Shown piece by piece: positions 28,519 to 37,600 of a DNA stretch of 64,000 nucleotides. Every line of letters begins with the position of its first letter. The stretch's first letter is position 1. Position numbers and translations under genes: made by a program. The notes beneath the pieces are model-generated. The model did no database searches, was not told the DNA's origin, and was given only the letters and a program-made list of their open reading frames with translations. The stretch comes from Variovorax sp037204085 (lineage in GTDB: Bacteria; Pseudomonadota; Gammaproteobacteria; Burkholderiales; Burkholderiaceae_C): positions 1-64,000 of the forward strand of contig NZ_JBBCBW010000010.1 of NCBI RefSeq assembly GCF_037204085.1, in the 5' to 3' direction.

Positions 28519-30441
28519 ATGAGTTTTTCAGGTTTCATCGTCCAGCTGCTCAACGGGCTTGCGAGCGCGTCGTCGCTCTTTCTCGTGGCAGCCGGCCTGT
28601 CGCTGATCTTCGGCGTCACGCGGATCGTGAATTTCGCGCATGGCTCGTTCTTCATGGTGGGCATCTACATCGCCTACACGCTGGTCGAGAAGCTGGGCGG
28701 CAGCCTGGGCTTCTGGCCCGCGCTGCTGCTGGCGGCGGTGGCGGTCGGCATCCTGGGTGCCGTGATCGAGGTGGTGCTGCTGCGCCGCATCTACAAGGCG
28801 CCCGAGCTGTTTCAGCTGCTCGCCACTTTTGCGCTCGTCCTCGTCATCAAGGATGCGGTGCTCTGGCTCTGGGGCCCTGACGAACTGCTCGGGCCGCGGG
28901 CGCCGGGCCTGTCGGGCTCGGTCATGATCCTGGGGCGGCAGTTCCCGTCCTATGACCTGTTCCTTATCGTCATCGGGCCGCTGGTGCTTGGCTTGGTGTG
29001 GATGCTGCTCACGCGCACCCGCTTCGGCACGCTGGTGCGCGCCGCCACGCAAGACCGCGAGATGGTCAGCGCGCTGGGCGTCAACCAGGCGTGGCTGTTC
29101 ACGGCGGTGTTCGCACTCGGCGCATTGCTTGCGGGCCTTGGCGGTGCGCTGCAGCTGCCGCGCGAGCCGGCCACGCTCGAGATGGACCTCAACACCATCG
29201 GCGCGGCCTTCGTCGTCGTGGTTGTCGGCGGCATGGGGTCGATTCCCGGCGCCTATGCCGCGGCGCTGCTGATCGCCGAGATCAAGGCGATCTGCATCTG
29301 GCTCGGCGTGGTCGATGTGTTCGGCATCAGCGTCTCGTTCTCCAAGCTCACGCTGGTGGTGGACTTTTTGGTGATGGCGGTGGTGCTGGTGTGGCGGCCA
29401 TGGGGCCTCTTCGGCCGGCCGCAGGCGCCAAGCCGCTACGTCGGCATGCAGGAAGAACCGCTGCGCCGCGCCAGCAAGACCTACGTGGTGGCCGCGGCGG
29501 TGTTCGGCCTGGTGCTGGCAGCGGCACCGCTGCTCACCGCGGACTCGCCCTACACCACGGTGCTGATGATCGACCTGCTGATCGCCGCGCTGTTTGCGGC
29601 CAGCCTGCACTTCATCATGGGGCCTGCCGGCATGCATTCTTTCGGGCATGCGGCGTACTTCGGCCTGGGGGCCTACGGCGCGGCATTGCTGGTGCGCGCA
29701 AGCGGCATGCCGATGGAACTGGCGCTCGTCGTCGCGCCGCTGGTTGCAGCCATCGGCGCCTTCGTCTACGGCTGGTTCGCCGTGCGGCTGTCGGGCGTGT
29801 ACCTTGCCATGCTCACGCTGGCCTTTGCGCAGATCACCTGGGCCATCACCTACCAGTGGGACACGTTCACCGGCGGCAGCAACGGGCTCACCGGTGTGTG
29901 GCCGGCCGAGTGGCTGTCGGACAAGCGCGTGTACTACTGGCTCACGCTGGCATTGGTGGCGCTGGGCGTGCTGGGGCTGCGCCGCGTGCTGTTCTCGCCC
30001 TTCGGCTATGCGCTGCGGGCGGGGCGCGATTCGGTGCTGCGCGCCGATGCAATCGGCATCGACGTCAAGCGCATGCAGTGGGTCGCCTTCGTGATCGCGG
30101 GCACCGCCGCGGGCCTGGCCGGCGCGCTCTACGCCTTCTCCAAGGGAAGCATTTCGCCGGAATCCCTGAGCGTCGGCAAGTCGGTCGATGGATTGGTGAT
30201 GGTGCTGCTCGGCGGCATCCAGACGCTGGCCGGACCGGTGGTCGGTGCCGTCACCTTCACGTGGCTGCACGACACGGTCGCGCGCAACACCGACTATTGG
30301 CGCGCCATGCTCGGCGCCATCATCCTGCTGCTGGTGCTGCTGTTCCCGCAGGGCATTGCGGGCTTCGCCAAGCAGCTGTCCGGCCGCATCCGCACCCGCG
30401 GCGCACGCGAAACGGCAAAACTCGAGGAAGTGAAAGCATGA
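28519..30441 (+). CDS. Fused LivH-LivM ABC permease
   Basis: 640 residues. The N-terminal half (about 1-300) is LivH-like (GLSLIFGVTRIVNFAHGSFFMVG) and the C-terminal half (about 320-620) is LivM-like (GMHSFGHAAYFGLGAYGAALLVRA, DVKRMQWVAFVIAG). Each half carries its own membrane helices and ATPase-contact loop. One polypeptide therefore replaces the usual permease heterodimer. Stop and start overlap (ATGA) with the first ATPase gene. Confidence 0.92.
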   Translation: MSFSGFIVQLLNGLASASSLFLVAAGLSLIFGVTRIVNFAHGSFFMVGIYIAYTLVEKLGGSLGFWPALLLAAVAVGILGAVIEVVLLRRIYKAPELFQLLATFALVLVIKDAVLWLWGPDELLGPRAPGLSGSVMILGRQFPSYDLFLIVIGPLVLGLVWMLLTRTRFGTLVRAATQDREMVSALGVNQAWLFTAVFALGALLAGLGGALQLPREPATLEMDLNTIGAAFVVVVVGGMGSIPGAYAAALLIAEIKAICIWLGVVDVFGISVSFSKLTLVVDFLVMAVVLVWRPWGLFGRPQAPSRYVGMQEEPLRRASKTYVVAAAVFGLVLAAAPLLTADSPYTTVLMIDLLIAALFAASLHFIMGPAGMHSFGHAAYFGLGAYGAALLVRASGMPMELALVVAPLVAAIGAFVYGWFAVRLSGVYLAMLTLAFAQITWAITYQWDTFTGGSNGLTGVWPAEWLSDKRVYYWLTLALVALGVLGLRRVLFSPFGYALRAGRDSVLRADAIGIDVKRMQWVAFVIAGTAAGLAGALYAFSKGSISPESLSVGKSVDGLVMVLLGGIQTLAGPVVGAVTFTWLHDTVARNTDYWRAMLGAIILLLVLLFPQGIAGFAKQLSGRIRTRGARETAKLEEVKA

Positions 30442-31253
30442 GCGCGCACGCTCCCCTGCTCAAGGTCGAGAACCTGGGCAAGTCCTTCGGCGGCGTCAAG
30501 GCGGTCGATGGCATCAGCTTCGATCTCGCGCCCGGCGAACTGCTCGCGTTGATCGGTCCCAACGGCGCCGGCAAGTCGACCACCTTCAACATGGTGAACG
30601 GCCAGCTCAAGGCCGACCAGGGCTCCATACGCTTCGGCGGCGAGGAGCTGATCGGCCGCAAGCCGCGCGCCATCTGGCGCATGGGCGTGGGCCGCACCTT
30701 CCAGATTGCCGAAACCTTCGCATCGCTCACCGTGGTCGAGAACGTGCAGATGGCGCTGCTCTCGCACGACGGCAAGCTGTTCTCGATGTGGCGCCGCGCC
30801 GCCGACCACCGGCGCGACGAGGCCCTGGCGCTGCTCGAGCAGGTCGGCATGAAGGCGCAAGCCGACCGCCCCTGCAGCGAGCTCGCCTACGGCGACGTCA
30901 AGCGCGTCGAGCTCGCAATTGCAATGGCCAACGCGCCCAAGCTGCTGCTGATGGACGAGCCCACCGCCGGCATGGCGCCCAAGGAGCGCAATTCACTCAT
31001 GGCGCTGACCAAGCAGCTGGTCATCGACCGCGGCATGGCCGTTCTCTTTACCGAGCACAGCATGGACGTGGTCTTTGCGTATGCCGACCGCATGATCGTG
31101 CTGGCGCGCGGCCGGCTCATCGCACAAGGCAAGCCGCTCGAGATCCGCGACCATCCGAAAGTGCAGGAGGTGTACTTCGGCAGCGGCAAGACCTTCGAGA
31201 AGATTGCAGAAAAGGCCGCTGAGGTGAACGCGGCGGTGGGAGCCGTTGCATGA
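30438..31253 (+). CDS. ABC transporter ATP-binding protein (LivG type)
   Basis: 271 residues. Walker A GPNGAGKST at residues 40-48, Q-loop at GRTFQIAETF, signature-like ELAYGDVKRVELA, Walker B LLLMDEPTAGM and an H-loop at FTEHSMDVV. It drives the fused permease together with the next gene. Overlaps the permease by 4 nt. Confidence 0.94.
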   Translation: MSAHAPLLKVENLGKSFGGVKAVDGISFDLAPGELLALIGPNGAGKSTTFNMVNGQLKADQGSIRFGGEELIGRKPRAIWRMGVGRTFQIAETFASLTVVENVQMALLSHDGKLFSMWRRAADHRRDEALALLEQVGMKAQADRPCSELAYGDVKRVELAIAMANAPKLLLMDEPTAGMAPKERNSLMALTKQLVIDRGMAVLFTEHSMDVVFAYADRMIVLARGRLIAQGKPLEIRDHPKVQEVYFGSGKTFEKIAEKAAEVNAAVGAVA

Positions 31254-31311
31254 GCGCCGTACGGCCGCCCGAAGGCGCTCGGCACCGCAGCCTGCTGGGC
31301 GGAGGTATTCA

Positions 31312-32046
31312 ATGAAAACGCATGAAACACTGTTGAAGGCCAATGCGCTGTGCGCCTGGTACGGCGCCGCACAAATCCTGTACGACGTCGATCTCGAAGT
31401 GCGCCGGGGCGAGGTCGTCGCGCTCATGGGGCGCAACGGCGCCGGCAAGTCGACCACGCTGAAGACGCTGATCGGCATGCTCTCCAAGCGCAAGGGCAGC
31501 GTGAGCTTTCTGGGCCACGACATCTCGAAGAGCGAGCCGCATCACGCGGCAAAGCTCGGCCTGGGCTTTGTGCCCGAAGACCGCCGCGTGTTCACCGACC
31601 TCACGGTGATGGAAAACCTCGAGGTCGGCAAGCAGGCGCCGCGCCGCTGGGCCGACGGCAGCGAGGCGCCGCTGTGGACGCCCGAGCGGCTGTTCAAGCT
31701 CTTTCCGAACCTGGGCGAAATGCCCAACCGCCCCGGTGGCCGCATGAGCGGCGGCGAACAGCAGATGCTGACCGTGGCGCGCACGCTCATGGGCAACCCG
31801 TACCTGGTGCTGCTCGATGAACCCTCGGAGGGCGTGGCGCCGGTCATCGTCGAGCAGATGGCCAACATGATCCTGGAGCTCAAGGCGCAGGGCGTGAGCA
31901 TCCTGCTGTCGGAGCAGAACATGCATTTTGCCGAGCTGGTGTCCGACCGCGCCTATGTGCTCGAGAAGGGCCAGATCCGCTATCACGCCACCATGGCGGA
32001 GCTTGCGGCCAACGAGGAAGTGCGCCGCGCCTACCTGAGCGTCTAG
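31312..32046 (+). CDS. ABC transporter ATP-binding protein (LivF type)
   Basis: 244 residues. Walker A GRNGAGKST at residues 40-48, signature RMSGGEQQML, Walker B LVLLDEPSEG, followed by LSEQNMHFAE. I chose ATG 31312, preceded by GGAGG; the TTG at 31246 would overlap livG and adds non-homologous residues. Second ATPase of the transporter. Confidence 0.94.
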   Translation: MKTHETLLKANALCAWYGAAQILYDVDLEVRRGEVVALMGRNGAGKSTTLKTLIGMLSKRKGSVSFLGHDISKSEPHHAAKLGLGFVPEDRRVFTDLTVMENLEVGKQAPRRWADGSEAPLWTPERLFKLFPNLGEMPNRPGGRMSGGEQQMLTVARTLMGNPYLVLLDEPSEGVAPVIVEQMANMILELKAQGVSILLSEQNMHFAELVSDRAYVLEKGQIRYHATMAELAANEEVRRAYLSV

Positions 32047-32094
32047 CCCGCGGGCTCCTTCGATTTTTTGTCATCAACCACCGGAGCACACACC

Positions 32095-32817
32095 ATGCAC
32101 GACACGCAGCGAAGATACCTTCTCAAGTCCACGGCTGCATTGAGCATGCTGGGTGCGGCCGGGGCGCTGTTCGCGGCGCCGAAGATCAAGCCGAACGACA
32201 AATCCGCGCTGATCGTCATCGACGTGCAGAACTGTTTCGTCGACGGCGGCACGCTGCCCGTGAAGGGCGGCGCCGAGGTGGTGCCGGTCATCAACAAGCT
32301 GGCCGAGTCGTTCGAGAACATCGTCGTCACGCAAGACTGGCACACGCAGGGCCACGCGTCCTTCGCGAGCGCGCATGCGGGCCAGAAGCCGTTCAGCAGC
32401 ATCAAGCTTTCTTACGGCACGCAGGTGCTCTGGCCCGACCACTGCGTGCAGGGCACCGACGACGCGGCCCTGCACAAGGACCTGAAGCTGCCGACCGCGC
32501 AGGTCATCATCCGCAAGGGCTTCCACAAGGGCGTGGACAGTTACTCGGCCTTCGAGGAGGCCGACCGCAAGACCGCCACGGGCCTGGGCGGCTATCTCAG
32601 GCAGCGCGGCATCAAGACGGTGTACGTGGCCGGCCTGGCCACCGACTTCTGCGTGGCCTGGACCGCGCTCGATGCGCGCAAGGCCGGCTTCGAGGTGTAT
32701 GTGATCGAAGACGCCACGCGCGCCATCGACCTCAACGGCTCGCTTGCCGCGGCATGGAAGCAAATGACTGCCAAGGGCGTCAAGCGCATCCAGTCCGCCG
32801 ACATCCAGACCGCCTGA
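32095..32817 (+). CDS. Tat-exported nicotinamidase (PncA-like)
   Basis: 240 residues, isochorismatase/nicotinamidase fold. Converts nicotinamide to nicotinate and ammonia. Catalytic Asp43 in VIDVQNCF, Lys in IRKGFHKG and Cys186 in ATDFCVAW; metal ligands in D81-W-H83-x3-H87. The first 28 residues carry QRRYLLKS and a hydrophobic stretch ending AAP, a twin-arginine signal, so the folded enzyme should work in the periplasm. Typical PncA is cytoplasmic. Position before nicA/nicB fits supplying nicotinate. Confidence 0.88.
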   Translation: MHDTQRRYLLKSTAALSMLGAAGALFAAPKIKPNDKSALIVIDVQNCFVDGGTLPVKGGAEVVPVINKLAESFENIVVTQDWHTQGHASFASAHAGQKPFSSIKLSYGTQVLWPDHCVQGTDDAALHKDLKLPTAQVIIRKGFHKGVDSYSAFEEADRKTATGLGGYLRQRGIKTVYVAGLATDFCVAWTALDARKAGFEVYVIEDATRAIDLNGSLAAAWKQMTAKGVKRIQSADIQTA

Positions 32818-32882
32818 GCGCACGTGCCGCCATCGCGTTCATTCTTCCAACGGCAACAACAACCACAACAAACCGACGACGC

Positions 32883-34043
32883 ATGAAGACTTCCATTTCG
32901 AGGCGCTCCCTCGTGGCGGGCGGCGCAGCCCTGGCATTCGGACCCGGGCTCCTGCGCCAGGCACGCGCGGAAAACGGCGTCACCGACAGCATCATCCGCA
33001 TAGGCCAGTCGGCGGTCTTCAGCGGCCCGGCCAAGGACTTCGGCATCGACTACCGTGCCGGCATCAAGCTCTACTTCGATCGCGTCAACAAGTCCGGTGG
33101 CATCAACGGGCGCAAGCTCGAGCTGGTGACGTACGACGATGCCTATGACCCCGCCAAGACGGCCGTCAACACGGCCAAGCTGATCGACGAGGACAAGGTC
33201 TTTGCACTCGCGGGCTACGTGGCCACCGGCAACCTGGTGGCCGCGATGCCGCTGGCCGAGAAGGCCGGTGTGCCCATGTTCGCACCGCTGGTGGGCACCA
33301 GCTCGTTCCGTGCGAAGGTCAACCGCCTGCTGTTCCACGTGCGCGCCGGCTACGACCTGGAGTTGCGCAAGATCATCAGCCATCTCTCGACCATCAGCCT
33401 CTCGTCGATTGCGGTGGTCTACCAGGACAGCGCCTTCGGAAAGTCGAACCTCGCCACCTGCGAGCAGCTGGCGGCCGACTACAAGGTTCAGGTCGTGAAG
33501 ACGCTGCCGCTTGCCATTACCGCCGAAGACGCCAAGCAGGTGGTCGCCGGCCTGGCCGAGGCCAAGCCCGGTGCGGTGCTGATGATCATGGCCGGACGCA
33601 TGGTCGAGGTCTTCATTCGCGACTACCGCGCAAGCGGCGGGGCTGCGCCGCTCTACACGCTGTCTGTCGGCATTACCGATGCGGCAGGTTCCGCCAAGCG
33701 GCTCGAGGGCAAGCTGGCCGGCCTGGTCACGGCCAGCATCGTGCCGCCGCCGGAAGCCGTACGCGTGCCCATCGTGGCCGACTACCAGCGCGACCGCGCC
33801 GACTTCGGTGAAAAGATCGATAGCTACACCACGCTGGAGGGCTACATCGCCTCGCGCGTGATGGTCGAGGGCCTGCGCCGCGGCGGCAAGACGCTCACGC
33901 GCGACAGCTTCATCGCCGGGCTGGAGAGCATCGGCAGCACGCGCTTCGGCGATTTCCCGGTCGAATACAGCGCGAGGAACCACAACGGCTCGACGTTCGT
34001 CGACCTGGAGATGTACACCCGTGACGGCCACTTGCGGCGCTGA
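32883..34043 (+). CDS. Second Liv-type substrate-binding protein
   Basis: 386 residues with a Tat-like signal (SISRRSLVAGG, cleaved near RQARAEN) and a type I binding fold (IRIGQSAVFSGPAKDFGIDYRAG). No permease follows, so it probably feeds the transporter encoded upstream, giving that transporter two receptors with different ligands, for example nicotinate and nicotinamide. Its last 23 nt overlap the nicA reading frame. Confidence 0.88.
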   Translation: MKTSISRRSLVAGGAALAFGPGLLRQARAENGVTDSIIRIGQSAVFSGPAKDFGIDYRAGIKLYFDRVNKSGGINGRKLELVTYDDAYDPAKTAVNTAKLIDEDKVFALAGYVATGNLVAAMPLAEKAGVPMFAPLVGTSSFRAKVNRLLFHVRAGYDLELRKIISHLSTISLSSIAVVYQDSAFGKSNLATCEQLAADYKVQVVKTLPLAITAEDAKQVVAGLAEAKPGAVLMIMAGRMVEVFIRDYRASGGAAPLYTLSVGITDAAGSAKRLEGKLAGLVTASIVPPPEAVRVPIVADYQRDRADFGEKIDSYTTLEGYIASRVMVEGLRRGGKTLTRDSFIAGLESIGSTRFGDFPVEYSARNHNGSTFVDLEMYTRDGHLRR

Positions 34044-34521
34044 ACCGCTGCAGTTGCAGGTCAACGGACAGGCCTGTTCGCTTGCGGGCGTGCCGCGCGA
34101 GGCCACGCTGCTGCACCTGCTGCGCAACGACCTGGGCCTGAACGGGCCCAAGTACGGCTGCGGCCTGGGGCAGTGCGGTGCCTGCACGGTGCACGTCGAC
34201 GGCGTGGCGGCGCGGGCTTGCGTGATTCCCGCGCATGGCGTGGCGGGCCGTGCCGTCACCACGCTCGAAGGCTTGGGCACGCGGGGCCACTGGCACCCCG
34301 TGCAGGCCGCTTTTGAAGACGCACAGGCTGCGCAGTGCGGCTATTGCCTGAACGGCATGGTGATGCAGGCCGCGGCGCTGCTCGCGCGCGACCCGCATGC
34401 GAGCGAGGCGCGGATTCGCAGCGAACTGTCGGGCAACCTGTGCCGCTGCGGAACGCATATCGAAATTCTGGACGCGGTGCAGCGGGCTGCGCTGCGCATG
34501 CGAGAGGCGATCCGTCCATGA
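34021..34521 (+). CDS. nicA: Nicotinate dehydrogenase small subunit (2x[2Fe-2S])
   Basis: 166 residues, xanthine-dehydrogenase-type iron-sulfur subunit. First cluster: C47-x4-C52-x2-C55 with C67. Second: CGYC and LCRCGTH near residues 104-143. It relays electrons from the molybdenum site of NicB during hydroxylation of nicotinate to 6-hydroxynicotinate. A GTG start at 34021 overlaps the previous gene by 23 nt. No signal peptide, so it is cytoplasmic. Confidence 0.88.
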   Translation: MTATCGAEPLQLQVNGQACSLAGVPREATLLHLLRNDLGLNGPKYGCGLGQCGACTVHVDGVAARACVIPAHGVAGRAVTTLEGLGTRGHWHPVQAAFEDAQAAQCGYCLNGMVMQAAALLARDPHASEARIRSELSGNLCRCGTHIEILDAVQRAALRMREAIRP

Positions 34522-34535
34522 ACGCCTCGTCTTAT

Positions 34536-34650
34536 CCCCTCTCCCTCTGGGAGAGGGCTAGGGTGAGGGCATCGGCCTTCGCACAAGCACAGCCTCCGCT
34601 ACCGCCGCTGGCCCTCACCCCAACCCTCTCCCAGCGGGAGAGGGAGCAAT
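34536..34650. repeat. Long palindromic repeat, copy 2, between nicA and nicB
   Basis: Left arm CCCCTCTCCCTCTGGGAGAG, right arm CTCTCCCAGCGGGAGAGG followed by GAGCAAT, about 115 nt in all. It nearly fills the nicA-nicB gap. Its right end supplies AGAGGGAGCA directly before the nicB ATG at 34649, so the element seems to provide the ribosome binding site. Confidence 0.85.
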
Positions 34651-37600
34651 GCGGGGAACAAAGACCATGACGCGGCGCGCCGACCTGCCCCGGACCCGCG
34701 CGGAGTTTCTCGCCGCCGACGGCGTGCTGCTGGTGGTGCGCGAAACCCCACCCGCGCCCCCACCCGCCAAAGGCCAACCCACAGCCGTAGCGGGCAATCC
34801 CATCGAAGGCGACGAGATCCTGCTCGCGGTATGGGACGACGGCAGCGCCTCGGCACTCAACGGTCACGTCGATCTGGGCACCGGCATACAGACAGCACTC
34901 GCGCAGATCGTGGCGGAAGAACTCGACCTGGGAATGCCCTGCGTGCGCATGATGCTCGGCGACACCGCGCGCGCGCCCAACCAGGGCGCAACCATCGCAA
35001 GCGCCTCGATCCAGATCCATTCGCAGCCGCTGCGCCTGGCTGCCGCGCAAGCGCGTGCATGGCTGCTGGCGCGCGCGGCCGAACGCCTTGGCACGGCCGC
35101 CGACGCACTGCAGATTCACAACGGCGTGGTGCGCGTGATCGAAGAGCCCGACCGCCGGGTGACCTATGCCGACCTGTTGGCAGGGCAGCGTACCGTGCTG
35201 CGGCTCGACCCCGGCGCGCAGCCCAAGAACCCGGCTGACTACCGCATCGTCGGCACGCGCCAGCCGCGTGTGGACATTCCGGCCAAGCTCGCGGGCGAGA
35301 GCGTCTTCGTGCACGACATGCGCGTGCCGGGCATGCTGCATGGCCGCGTGGTGCGCCCGCCGTACGCCGGTGCGGACCATGGCGACTTCATCGGCAACAC
35401 GCTGGAGTCGGTGGACGAATCGTCCATTGCGCACATACCGGGCATTCGCGCGGTGGTAGTGATCCGCGACTTCGTCGGCATCGTGGCCGAGCGCGAAGAG
35501 CACGCGGAGCAGGCACTGCGTGAACTGCGCGTGGCGTGGAAGCCCTGGCCCGGCATGCCAGACCTCTCCAACCTGGCGCAGGCCTTGCGCGACAACCCGT
35601 CGACGCAGCGCCTGCTGGTGGACGAAGGCGATGTCGACGGCGCGCTTGCAGCCGCCGCGCAGCCGATGCACCGCACCTATGTGTGGCCTTACCAGATGCA
35701 CGCCTCCATCGGGCCTTCGTGCGCGCTGGCCGATTGGCAGCCGCAAGACGGCAGCGGCACACAGCTTCGCGTGTGGGCCGGATCGCAAAACCCGCATGTG
35801 CTGCGCGCCGATCTCGCCAGGCTCATGGGCGTGGACGATGTGCAGGTCGACGTGGTTCGCATGGAAGCCGCTGGCTGCTATGGCCGCAACGGCGCCGACG
35901 ACGTGGCCGCCGATGCGGCGCTGCTGGCGCGTGCAGTGGGTGCACCGGTGCGCGTGCAGCTCACGCGCGAGCAGGAGCATGCCTGGGAGCCCAAAGGCGC
36001 CGCGCAGCTCATGGAAGTGGACGGCGGTCTGATGGCCGACGGCCGCATTGCCGCCTACGACTTCGAGACCTCGTATCCATCGAACGGCGCACCGACGCTC
36101 GCGCTGCTGCTCACGCGCACCATCGAGCCAGTGGCGCAGGCCTTCGAGATGGGTGACCGCACGGCACGCCCGCCCTACGGCTACGACAACCTGCGCGTGA
36201 AGGTCAACGACATGGCACCGATCGTGCGGGCCTCGTGGCTGCGCGGTGTGTCGGCGTTGCCGAGTTCTTTCGCGCACGAGTCGTACATCGACGAGCTCGC
36301 CACCGCTGCGGGCGTCGACCCGGTGCAGTTCCGTCTGCGCCACCTGACCGATCCGCGCGCCGTCGAGCTGGTGCAGGCCACCGCGCAGAAGGCCGGCTGG
36401 CGCATGCGCACCGGCCCGCAAGAAAACGCCGACGGCGGGCTTGGCGCGGGGGGCGACATTCTCTTTGGCCAGGGCTTTGCCTACGCACGCTACGTCCACA
36501 GCAAGTGGCCCGGCTTCGGCGCCGCATGGGCCGCGTGGGTGGCCGACGTCGAGGTCAATCGCAAGACCGGCGAAGTGCATGTACGCCGCGTGGTGGTGGG
36601 GCACGACGCGGGGCTGATGATCAACCCCGCGGGCGTCGAGCACCAGGTGCATGGCAACGTGATCCAGACCACCAGCCGTGCATTGAAGGAAGAGGTGCAG
36701 TTCGCACCCCAGCAACAGCAGGGTGCGGGCTCGAACGGCGGCGCGCAGTTGCCGGGTGTGTTGCCCACCGGCGTGGTCGCAAGCCGCGAGTGGGGCAGCT
36801 ACCCGATCATCAACTTCCGTGAAGTGCCGGTGATCGAGGTCATGCACATGCCGCGTCCCGGCGAGCCTTCGCTGGGTGCGGGCGAATCGTCTTCGGTGCC
36901 GGGGACGGCGGCCATTGCGAATGCGATTTTCGATGCGACGGGGGTGAGGTTTCGCGAGCCGCCGTTCACGCCGGAGAAGGTGCTGGCTGCGTTGAATCCG
37001 TTGACCTCGGACTTGCCCCCTCTCCCTCTGGGAGAGGGTGGGGGTGAGGGCGAGCGGCGCTCGAACTTTGACGCCGTCGCACCCTCATCCCAGCCTTCTC
37101 CCGGAGGGAGAAGGAGCAATACAGACTGGCCGCGACGCAAGGGCCTCTGGGCCACCGGCGCGGCCCTCTTCATCGGCGGCATCGGCCTCATCGCCGGCCT
37201 GCTCGGCTGGCGCTCCGCCATCGCCCCCGTTTCGCTCAGCGCCCCGGTCTACAGCGAAGCCACCATCGAACGCGGACGCGTGCTCGCCGCGCTGGGCGAT
37301 TGCGCCGTGTGCCACACCGCGCCGGGCGGTGCGCCCAACGCGGGCGGCCGCGCGATGGAAACACCATTCGGCACGCTCTACACCACCAACCTCACGCCCG
37401 ATGCCGACACGGGCCTGGGACGCTGGTCGTTCAGCGCTTTCCAGCGCGCGATGCGCGAAGGCATCTCGCGCGATGGCCATCACCTGTACCCGGCCTTTCC
37501 GTACACGGCATTCGCCAAGACGAGCGACGACGACCTGCAGGCCCTCTACGCGTACTTCATGTCCATGCCGGCGGTGCACGCCGCAACGCCGAAGGCCGAG

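Noticed and set aside
27284..32046. Leucine/isoleucine/valine uptake system
   Set aside because: The genes are Liv-type by family, but operon position among nicotinate genes makes a pyridine ligand more likely; gene symbols were withheld.
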